Assembly: GCA_937973555.1 (NCBI GenBank)
Contig: CALJKL010000032.1
Coordinates: forward strand, 1-16,462
Direction: 5' to 3'
DNA from: an uncultured Flavobacteriales bacterium
GTDB taxonomy: Bacteria > Bacteroidota > Bacteroidia > Flavobacteriales > Weeksellaceae
Length of the DNA stretch: 16,462 bases
In this document: one piece after another, positions 1 to 6,154 of the stretch
Layout: each line of letters opens with the position of its first letter
How positions within the stretch are numbered: the stretch's first letter is position 1
Notes under the pieces: model-generated
Databases searched by the model: none
Told to the model about the DNA's origin: nothing
Seen by the model: only the letters and a program-made list of their open reading frames with translations
Position numbers and translations under genes: made by a program

Positions 1-2
1 AT

Positions 3-34
3 AAAAAAACCTCTCAAAACTGAGAGGTTTTTTT
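3..34 (-). terminator. Rho-independent terminator after the acidic small protein
   Basis: Positions 3-16 and 21-34 form a perfect 14-bp inverted repeat: a 7-bp core CCTCTCA/TGAGAGG closed by an AAAC loop and flanked by A7/T7 runs. It begins 6 bases past the stop codon of the minus-strand gene at 41-280. The U-tract works in either direction, so it may also end transcription entering from the left. Confidence 0.85.
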
Positions 35-40
35 TATTTT

Positions 41-280
41 TTATTCTTCGTCTTCGTCGTCATATTTTGCGAGTTCTTCGTCACACCATTTGAAGGCTTC
101 TTCTACTACTTTAGTAGCCTCAGTTGCTATTTCTTCTTCATCATCACCTTCTAGATCATCTAACCATTCTACTTCTTCTTCCTCTACGTTAAGAATAAAT
201 CTTGGATATTCTGTATGTACCACGAATAGATCTTCAGGGAAATCAGAATTATCTGCCATTAAGAATTTTGGGAGTTTCAT
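41..280 (-). CDS. Small highly acidic protein of unknown function
   Basis: A 79-residue protein, probably cytosolic, with no signal peptide or membrane segment. Thirty of its 79 residues are Asp or Glu, including EEEE at 33-36 and the DDEDEE C-terminus. The N-terminal half (PKFLMADNSDFPEDLFVVHT) is less charged and could fold as a small beta unit; the C-terminal half looks helical and very acidic. The reading frame is supported by an ATG start, a consensus promoter upstream (311-341) and a strong terminator right after the stop. I recall similar short acidic proteins in other Flavobacteriia but cannot name a family or function. DNA mimicry or a binding partner role is speculation. It appears to be transcribed alone. 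Confidence 0.8.
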   Translation of the reverse strand: MKLPKFLMADNSDFPEDLFVVHTEYPRFILNVEEEEVEWLDDLEGDDEEEIATEATKVVEEAFKWCDEELAKYDDEDEE

Positions 281-310
281 ATTTTATTGAATTTAATTAT
301 AAACTTTCTG

Positions 311-341
311 CAAATGTACATGAATTTTTTTTATTTGTCAA
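311..341 (-). promoter_or_regulatory. Predicted Bacteroidota-type promoter of the acidic protein gene
   Basis: Read on the minus strand, TACATTTG (318-311) matches the Bacteroidota -7 box TAnnTTTG exactly and is followed by C. A TTG (341-339) lies 20 bases upstream at the -33 position. Transcription would start near 305, giving a leader of about 25 bases before the ATG at 280. This is a consensus match only. Confidence 0.6.
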
Positions 342-382
342 TTTAACCAACTAAATAAAAGATTCATAGGTTTTATTAAAAA

Positions 383-1273
383 CTATTTTGCAAACATTTT
401 TGCTACTTTTTCAGCCTTTTTGCTTTCGCCGTAATCATAGAATCCTTCGCCGGATTTTACCCCCAGTTTTCCTGCCATCACCATATTCACTAACAATGGG
501 TTTGGGGCGTATTTAGGATTTTTGAAACCATCATACATTACATTAAGAATGGCCAAACAAACATCCAAACCAATAAAATCTGCCAACTGCAATGGTCCCA
601 TAGGATGTGCCATGCCCAGTTTCATTACGGTGTCTATTTCTTCTACACCGGCCACGCCATTGTACAACGTTTCTATGGCTTCATTAATCATAGGCATTAA
701 GATTCTATTGGCAACAAAACCGGGATAATCATTCACCTCTACCGGAACTTTTCCCAACGTTTTAGACATTTCGAAAACGGCATCAAAAGTCTCTTTAGAA
801 GTAGAATATCCTTTGATGATTTCTACCAGCTTCATAATCGGTACAGGGTTCATAAAGTGCATCCCTATTACCTTTTCTGGTCTTTTGGTAGCCGATGCAA
901 TTTTAGTAATAGAGATTGAAGAAGTATTGGTTGCCAAAATACAGTTTGCCGGAGCCAACTCATCCATTTGGCTAAAGATTTTCAGTTTTAAATCTTGATT
1001 TTCTGTTGCCGCTTCTACAATGAGGTCTGCATTTGAAGATGCCTCTTTAAGAGCGGTATAAGTGGTGATATTACCTAGCGTTTCTGCTTTTTGTTCTTCG
1101 GTAAGGTTGCCTTTGGCAATAATTCTGTCTAGGTTGGTGGTGATGGTTTTAATGCCTCGGTCTAAAGCTTCCTGAGAAACATCTACTAAATTTACTTTAA
1201 AACCGGTTTGTGCAAAAGTATGGGCTATGCCGTTTCCCATGGTTCCGGCGCCTATTACAACTATATTTTTCAT
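383..1273 (-). CDS. hbd: 3-hydroxybutyryl-CoA dehydrogenase
   Basis: A 296-residue cytosolic enzyme for NAD(H)-dependent interconversion of 3-hydroxyacyl-CoA (typically hydroxybutyryl-CoA) and acetoacetyl-CoA, used in fatty acid oxidation or short-chain acyl-CoA metabolism. The N-terminal Rossmann domain carries GAGTMG at 8-13 and the acidic D31 that prefers NAD. Family catalytic residues align as S118 (in NTSS), H139 (in GMHFMNP), E151 and N189 (in GFVANR). The C-terminal helical dimerisation domain follows from about 185 and has the GLMAHP-like stretch KLGMAHPMGPLQLAD. Length is normal for the stand-alone family; there is no fused enoyl-CoA hydratase. It lies 15 bases after the beta-lactamase stop in the same direction, so the two may share a transcript, although their roles seem unrelated. 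The symbol rests on family resemblance. Confidence 0.92.
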   Translation of the reverse strand: MKNIVVIGAGTMGNGIAHTFAQTGFKVNLVDVSQEALDRGIKTITTNLDRIIAKGNLTEEQKAETLGNITTYTALKEASSNADLIVEAATENQDLKLKIFSQMDELAPANCILATNTSSISITKIASATKRPEKVIGMHFMNPVPIMKLVEIIKGYSTSKETFDAVFEMSKTLGKVPVEVNDYPGFVANRILMPMINEAIETLYNGVAGVEEIDTVMKLGMAHPMGPLQLADFIGLDVCLAILNVMYDGFKNPKYAPNPLLVNMVMAGKLGVKSGEGFYDYGESKKAEKVAKMFAK

Positions 1274-1288
1274 ATATTTATTCTTTAT

Positions 1289-2185
1289 TTAAAGTTTAGA
1301 TTCTTGAATGTTCAAATTCTGATAAACCACTTTGGAAATATCTGAAATTATTTTGCAGTTAACCTCATAACTTTCACTGGAATTACTTACAAAAATCGAG
1401 ATTGAATAGCTTTTTCCCTTTGGTAAAGTAATGATGGCGATATCATTTTCTGCTCCTGTTAAACCAACTTCATTTTTACCTGATGAACCTGTTTTATGTG
1501 CCACTTTTGTAGATTTTGGCAATTGTTCTACCATTTTGTTTAAACCAGTAGAAGTTCTGTACATTACTCCTAATAAAAACGCTGTAGATTTTTTTGACAA
1601 AATTTTTCCTTCATGAAACTTCTTTAACAACTTAGTGGCAGATTTCATGGTGGTGTAATTCTCGTATTGATTTTTCCATGCACTTTGCATAATTTCTTCG
1701 TTATAGACAATTTGAGTATTCTTTACGCCTTTTGAAATAAGGTAATCATGAACTACTTTTGGTCCACCGATTAATCGTAAAAGTACATCGCAACCCACAT
1801 TATCACTCATCGCCACTGAGTATTCTATTAATTCAGAAATGGGCATTTCAAAGTTTCCTTCTGGATTTTTCTCTCGAATCGGGCTCCATGTATTTGGTAA
1901 AAGTTCAGATTTTTTGATGAATATTTTTTGATTTATAGAAAGTTTTCCTTTATCTACCAAATCCAGAACAGCCAAAGCAATATGATATTTAAAAACACTT
2001 TGCATTGGAAGTTTTTTCGTTGAGTTTTCATTGTCAAATTCGAAAGGGAAATCAATGCCCAAAACAGAAACCGCAATGGTTGCATTTTTACCTTCTGTAA
2101 TTTTCGAAATTTCTTTTTTCAAATCTGTTTTTTGAGCAAATGTGAAAAGGGATAGAAATATGAAAAGTAATTTAAATTTTTGCAT
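1289..2185 (-). CDS. bla: Class A beta-lactamase, subclass A2 (PER/CGA/CME-like)
   Basis: A 298-residue periplasmic serine beta-lactamase. Residues 1-17 are a signal peptide, with likely cleavage at FA|Q. The class A motifs are present: S63-V-F-K66 (Ambler S70xxK), S127-D-N129 (SDN130), E163 (E166, in NEEIM) and K231-T-G233 (KTG). The surrounding sequence (LPMQSVFK, LLPNTWSPIR, SDNVGCDVL, TTMKSATKLLKKF, VAHKTGSSG) matches the A2 group found as chromosomal genes in Chryseobacterium, Elizabethkingia and relatives, which often hydrolyse cephalosporins. If E163 is E166, position 170 is Gln167, where related A2 enzymes as I remember them have His and most class A enzymes Asn. No ampR-like regulator, integron or IS lies nearby, so the gene looks intrinsic. 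The spectrum cannot be read from sequence. Confidence 0.93.
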   Translation of the reverse strand: MQKFKLLFIFLSLFTFAQKTDLKKEISKITEGKNATIAVSVLGIDFPFEFDNENSTKKLPMQSVFKYHIALAVLDLVDKGKLSINQKIFIKKSELLPNTWSPIREKNPEGNFEMPISELIEYSVAMSDNVGCDVLLRLIGGPKVVHDYLISKGVKNTQIVYNEEIMQSAWKNQYENYTTMKSATKLLKKFHEGKILSKKSTAFLLGVMYRTSTGLNKMVEQLPKSTKVAHKTGSSGKNEVGLTGAENDIAIITLPKGKSYSISIFVSNSSESYEVNCKIISDISKVVYQNLNIQESKL

Positions 2186-2200
2186 TGGGCTTTCACAATT

Positions 2201-2287
2201 AGTTTGTCATTCCGTAGGAATCCAGATTAAGAAAATAATTGAGTTTTAAAAAATATAAATATTTAGATTCTTTCAGAATGACAAACT
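2201..2287. repeat. 87-bp inverted-repeat (MITE/REP-like) intergenic element
   Basis: Arms 2201-2227 and 2261-2287 are inverted copies matching at 22 of 27 positions, with the outermost 12 bases (AGTTTGTCATTC) identical. The 33-bp centre is AT-rich. Each arm also contains a mini-hairpin: ATTCC-GTA-GGAAT on the left and ATTCT-TTC-AGAAT on the right. GTCATTC...GAATC units resemble dispersed intergenic repeats I recall from Flavobacteriia. No target-site duplication is visible. It lies between the Gfo/Idh gene and bla, both minus strand, and its left edge starts 16 bases before the bla start codon, so it may influence bla expression. Confidence 0.7.
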
Positions 2288-2323
2288 CCAGTTTTTAATA
2301 ATTCTACTTCCAATTTTGTATTT

Positions 2324-3286
2324 CTAACTAATCAATTTCATAATCTCCAACGCCACTTTCAATGCTTCGGTACCATCTTCTAGGGAAACTTCTACGTCTC
2401 TGTTTTTGGTGATGGCATCCGCAAAACTTTCCAATTCATCCAGAATGGCATTGTTAGGCTGTATGTTAGGATATTCAAATAAAATTTGAGATTTTTCACC
2501 ATCTGCATTTTCAATAATCATATCAAAATCTGAAGGGGTTTTCGGGGCATCTTTCATACGAATTACTTCTGCTTTTTTCTCTAAGAAATCCACCGAAATA
2601 TAAGCGTCTTTTTGGAAAAAACGAGATTTTCTCATCGCCTTCATCGAGATTCTGGAAGTGGTAAGATTGGCTACACATCCGTTTTCAAATTCTATTCTTG
2701 CATTGGCAATGTCTGGCGTTTTAGAAACCACACAAACCCCACTGGCGTGGATGTTTTTAACTGGAGATTTTACCATGCTCAACAAAATATCCAAATCATG
2801 AATCATCAAGTCCAAAACTACAGAAACATCAGTTCCTCTAGGGTTGAATTCCGCCAAACGGTGAATTTCAATGAACATAGGATTGTTGATGAAGTCTTTG
2901 GTAGCAATAAAAGCCGGATTGTATCTTTCCACATGGCCTACTTGCGCCTTGATGTGGTTTTCGCGGCATTTGTACAGAATTTCTTCCGCTTGCTGAAGCG
3001 TTTGGGTAACTGGTTTTTCAATGAAAAAATGTAAGCCTTTGTCAATGGCTTTCATGGCATAATCATAATGGTATAGGGTAGGAGTAACAATGTCCAACAT
3101 ATCAATTTGGTCCAACAATTCCTCAAAATCTTCAAAATACTTGTATCCTAACTCTGCTTCCAGTTTTTTTCCGTTTTCTACATCCTTGTCATGAAAACCG
3201 ACAAACTCATATTTATCTGATTGATTAAGAAGTCTTAAGTGGATCTTCCCAAGGTGACCGGCACCTACCAAACCTGCTTTTAACAT
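2324..3286 (-). CDS. Gfo/Idh/MocA family NAD(P)-dependent oxidoreductase
   Basis: A 320-residue cytosolic dehydrogenase. The N-terminal Rossmann fold has GLVGAGHLG at 5-13. The family signature EKP at 90-92 carries the catalytic-site Lys91, and MIHD at 161-164 supplies the C-terminal-domain active-site His163. The stretch GHVERYNPAF at 117-126, followed by LAEFNPRG and DVSVVLDLMIHDLDI, is typical of the branch that oxidises nucleotide sugars at C3 (UDP-GlcNAc or UDP-GlcNAcA dehydrogenases such as GnnA and WlbA), so a sugar-nucleotide substrate is plausible but not shown. No aminotransferase or acyltransferase partner is adjacent. The gene is divergent from pcm, with a 107-bp AT-rich spacer between. 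Substrate unknown. Confidence 0.85.
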   Translation of the reverse strand: MLKAGLVGAGHLGKIHLRLLNQSDKYEFVGFHDKDVENGKKLEAELGYKYFEDFEELLDQIDMLDIVTPTLYHYDYAMKAIDKGLHFFIEKPVTQTLQQAEEILYKCRENHIKAQVGHVERYNPAFIATKDFINNPMFIEIHRLAEFNPRGTDVSVVLDLMIHDLDILLSMVKSPVKNIHASGVCVVSKTPDIANARIEFENGCVANLTTSRISMKAMRKSRFFQKDAYISVDFLEKKAEVIRMKDAPKTPSDFDMIIENADGEKSQILFEYPNIQPNNAILDELESFADAITKNRDVEVSLEDGTEALKVALEIMKLIS

Positions 3287-3359
3287 AGAAATTTTGTTTT
3301 GGTAAAGATAAATTTTTAATTTGAAATTAGAAATTTGTGATTTGAATTTCTTGTGAAAG

Positions 3360-3389
3360 TTTACAATTCAAATCATTTCATTATTTTTG
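3360..3389 (+). promoter_or_regulatory. Predicted promoter of pcm (possibly leaderless)
   Basis: TATTTTTG at 3382-3389 fits the -7 box TAnnTTTG. A weak -33-like TTTAC (3360-3364) lies 17 bases upstream. The ATG at 3394 begins only 4 bases after the -7 box, so transcription would start at or next to the start codon. This is a consensus match without experimental support. Confidence 0.42.
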
Positions 3390-3393
3390 TTGA

Positions 3394-4044
3394 ATGCAGG
3401 ATTCATTTGTTCATAAAGGAAAAAGAAAAAAACTGGTAGAATATCTCCGTGAGAAAATAGGGATTACAGATGAAAAAGTTCTGGAAGCCATCAATGCGGT
3501 GCCTCGTCATTTGTTTTTGGAAAGTATTTTCGAAGATATGGCGTATGAAGACCGTGCGTTTCCCATTGCGGCCCATCAAACCATTTCTCATCCTTCTACG
3601 GTAGCAGAGCAAACCGAACTTTTAGAAGTAGAGGAGAAAGAAAAAATCTTGGAAATAGGCACGGGAAGCGGATATCAAGCGGCTGTTTTGGTTGCCATGC
3701 ATGCACAAGTCTATACCGTGGAGCGACAAAAAGACCTTTTTGATTTTTCCCAAAGAAAATTAAGAGAACTCAATCTTAGGCCAAAATTTCAAAGTTTTGG
3801 CGATGGTTTTGCGGGCTTGCCTACTTTTGCACATTTTGATAAAATTATTGTGACTTGTGGTGCCGAAGTGTTGCCGACTGAACTCTTAAAACAATTGAAA
3901 GTAGGTGGTAAAATGGTGATTCCTTTAGGGAAAACAGATGAACAAATGTTAATGCGTTTTACCAAAATATCAGAAAGAGAGTTCGAGAAAGAAGAATTTG
4001 GAGTTTATAAATTTGTTCCTATGCTGGGAAATACGAATAAGTAA
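3394..4044 (+). CDS. pcm: Protein-L-isoaspartate O-methyltransferase
   Basis: A 216-residue cytosolic enzyme that uses S-adenosylmethionine to methylate isoaspartyl residues in aged proteins and start their repair. It shows the N-terminal RxxLVEYLRE and VPRHLF segments, the PCMT active-site motif QTIS at 62-65 followed by HPSTVAEQTELL, and SAM motif I ILEIGTGSGYQAA at 85-97. VTCGAE and GGKMVIPLG are the later Rossmann strands. Length is normal. The first Met is preferred because the N-terminus MQDSFVHKGKR is typical of flavobacterial homologues and the next Met is only at residue 49. The stop is 17 bases from the hutU start, which suggests one transcript. Confidence 0.93.
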   Translation: MQDSFVHKGKRKKLVEYLREKIGITDEKVLEAINAVPRHLFLESIFEDMAYEDRAFPIAAHQTISHPSTVAEQTELLEVEEKEKILEIGTGSGYQAAVLVAMHAQVYTVERQKDLFDFSQRKLRELNLRPKFQSFGDGFAGLPTFAHFDKIIVTCGAEVLPTELLKQLKVGGKMVIPLGKTDEQMLMRFTKISEREFEKEEFGVYKFVPMLGNTNK

Positions 4045-4061
4045 TTGAAAAGAACTTAAGA

Positions 4062-6050
4062 ATGTCAGAATTTAAAATTCAAATACAACAAGGAATTCCA
4101 TCAGAACTTCCTCAGCCAAAGACTTATGAAGCCAGCATTAACCATGCGCCGAAGCGCAAGGAAATCTTAACGGAAGAAGAAAAAAAATTGGCTCTCAAAA
4201 ATGCTTTACGATATTTTGAGCCTAAATTTCATGCAGAATTGTTGCAGGAATTTAAAGAAGAATTAGAAAAATACGGAAGAATCTATATGTACCGTTTTCG
4301 TCCGGATTACGAGATGAAGGCAAGGCCTATAGAGGAGTATCCAGGTAAGTCTCAGCAGGCAAAAGCCATCATGCTTATGATTCAGAATAATCTGGATGAT
4401 GCTGTTGCACAGCACCCTCACGAACTCATTACCTATGGAGGTAATGGGGCGGTTTTCCAAAATTGGGCTCAGTATCTTTTGACCATGAAATATTTGTCTG
4501 AAATGACAGATGAGCAAACCTTGGTAATGTATTCTGGGCACCCGATGGGCTTGTTCCCAAGTCATAAAGACGCGCCAAGAGTGGTAGTGACTAACGGTAT
4601 GGTAATTCCTAATTATTCTAAACCAGACGACTGGGAAAAATTCAATGCCTTAGGCGTTTCACAATACGGGCAGATGACGGCAGGAAGTTATATGTACATT
4701 GGCCCGCAAGGGATTGTGCATGGAACTACCATTACGGTTTTGAATGCTTTCCGAAAAATTAAAAAATCTCCAAAAGGCGGTTTGTTTGTGACTTCTGGAT
4801 TGGGAGGAATGAGCGGGGCACAACCCAAAGCCGGTAATATTGCCGGGTGCATTACGGTTTGTGCGGAAGTGAATCCAAAAATCACCAAAATTCGCCACGA
4901 CCAAAAATGGGTAGATGAAATTCATGAGAATTTAGATGAATTGGTAGCAAGGGTGAGAAAGGCCAAAGAAAATAAAGAGGCCATTTCGTTGGCTTATTTG
5001 GGCAATGTAGTAGAAGTATGGGAGAAATTTGATGCTGAAAATTTAACCATAGACATAGGCAGTGACCAGACGTCTCTGCATAATCCTTGGGCAGGAGGGT
5101 ATTATCCGGTAGGGCAAAGTTTTGAAGAATCTAATCAAATGATGGCCGAAAATCCAGAATTATTTAAACATAAAGTTCAGGAAAGTCTCAAAAGACATGC
5201 GGCAGCTATTAATAAACATACGGCTAAAGGAACATATTTCTTTGACTATGGCAATGCATTTCTTTTGGAGGCTAGCAGAGCCCATGCAGATGTCTTATCT
5301 GAAAATCCTACGTTGGGAAGAGAGTTTAAATTTCCTTCTTATGTACAAGATATTATGGGGCCTATGTGTTTCGATTATGGTTTTGGACCTTTCCGTTGGG
5401 TATGTGCGAGCGGTAAGACTGAAGATTTACAGAAAACAGATGAAATAGCTTGTGCAGTCTTAGAAGAAATAATGAAGCATTCTCCGGAAGAAATTCAACA
5501 GCAAATGGCAGATAACATCCAATGGATAAAAGGAGCGCAAGAAAACAGATTGGTGGTAGGCTCGCAGGCAAGAATTCTCTATGCGGATGCAGAAGGGAGA
5601 ATGAAAATAGCTGAAGCCTTTAACAAAGCCATCAAGAACGGTGAAATAGGTCCTGTGGTTTTGGGAAGAGACCATCACGATGTTTCAGGGACTGATTCGC
5701 CATACAGAGAGACTTCTAACATTTATGACGGAAGTAGATTTACGGCAGATATGGCGATTCATAACGTGATTGGCGACAGTTTCCGTGGAGCAACATGGGT
5801 AAGCATTCACAATGGTGGCGGTGTAGGCTGGGGAGAGGTAATAAATGGTGGTTTCGGGATGCTATTGGACGGAACAGAAGATGCTGATAGAAGACTAAAA
5901 TCTATGCTTTTTTGGGATGTGAACAACGGTATTTCTAGAAGAAGTTGGGCCAGAAACGAAGGTGCTATTTTTGCTATCAAAAGAGCAATGGAAGCAGAGC
6001 CTTTGCTAAAAGTAACGTTGCCGAATATTGTGGATGAAAATTTATTATAA
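4062..6050 (+). CDS. hutU: Urocanate hydratase (urocanase), long form
   Basis: A 662-residue cytosolic enzyme that hydrates urocanate to 4-imidazolone-5-propionate, the second step of histidine degradation, with tightly bound NAD+ acting as electrophile. Visible motifs are YGGNG at 125-129, the NAD-site GLGGMSGAQ at 246-254, the FRWVCASG segment with conserved Cys448, the RDHHDVSGTDSPYRET segment near 538-551 and NGGGVGWG at 584-591. It is about 100 residues longer than the common bacterial (Pseudomonas/Bacillus) enzyme, mainly at the N-terminus and by inserts, close to the animal UROC1 length. Bacteroidota carry this longer form as I recall. No hutH, hutI or hutG is next to it; the neighbours are pcm upstream (17 bases) and a TonB-dependent receptor downstream. 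Confidence 0.95.
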   Translation: MSEFKIQIQQGIPSELPQPKTYEASINHAPKRKEILTEEEKKLALKNALRYFEPKFHAELLQEFKEELEKYGRIYMYRFRPDYEMKARPIEEYPGKSQQAKAIMLMIQNNLDDAVAQHPHELITYGGNGAVFQNWAQYLLTMKYLSEMTDEQTLVMYSGHPMGLFPSHKDAPRVVVTNGMVIPNYSKPDDWEKFNALGVSQYGQMTAGSYMYIGPQGIVHGTTITVLNAFRKIKKSPKGGLFVTSGLGGMSGAQPKAGNIAGCITVCAEVNPKITKIRHDQKWVDEIHENLDELVARVRKAKENKEAISLAYLGNVVEVWEKFDAENLTIDIGSDQTSLHNPWAGGYYPVGQSFEESNQMMAENPELFKHKVQESLKRHAAAINKHTAKGTYFFDYGNAFLLEASRAHADVLSENPTLGREFKFPSYVQDIMGPMCFDYGFGPFRWVCASGKTEDLQKTDEIACAVLEEIMKHSPEEIQQQMADNIQWIKGAQENRLVVGSQARILYADAEGRMKIAEAFNKAIKNGEIGPVVLGRDHHDVSGTDSPYRETSNIYDGSRFTADMAIHNVIGDSFRGATWVSIHNGGGVGWGEVINGGFGMLLDGTEDADRRLKSMLFWDVNNGISRRSWARNEGAIFAIKRAMEAEPLLKVTLPNIVDENLL

Positions 6051-6106
6051 ATTTTTAATTTTTCAAAATACTAAATAAATTATTTATTGATATTTTCAAT
6101 TAAACA

Positions 6107-6140
6107 TTTGTTTAGTGAGTCAACAAATCCATTATTTTTG
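6107..6140 (+). promoter_or_regulatory. Predicted promoter of the TonB-dependent receptor gene
   Basis: TTTG at 6107-6110, a 22-base spacer, then TATTTTTG at 6133-6140: both boxes match the Bacteroidota consensus TTTG/TAnnTTTG. The expected start near 6147 leaves a leader of about 8 bases before the ATG at 6155. The receptor is therefore probably transcribed separately from hutU, 104 bases away. Confidence 0.62.
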
Positions 6141-6154
6141 TAAAAAACATTTTT

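Noticed and set aside
366..386. ATAGGTTTT/AAAAACTAT hairpin at the hbd 3' end as a terminator
   Set aside because: The short A/T-rich stem has a mismatch, overlaps the stop codon and lacks a G+C core; too weak to call.
1289..2185. Recently acquired resistance gene
   Set aside because: No IS, integron or phage sequence nearby; the A2 type is a normal chromosomal gene in this bacterial family and base composition matches the neighbours.
2612..3034. A 140-codon plus-strand open frame opposite the Gfo/Idh gene
   Set aside because: It lies entirely antisense to a well-supported enzyme gene, has no recognisable domain and shows low-complexity, atypical composition; it follows from codon bias of the real gene.
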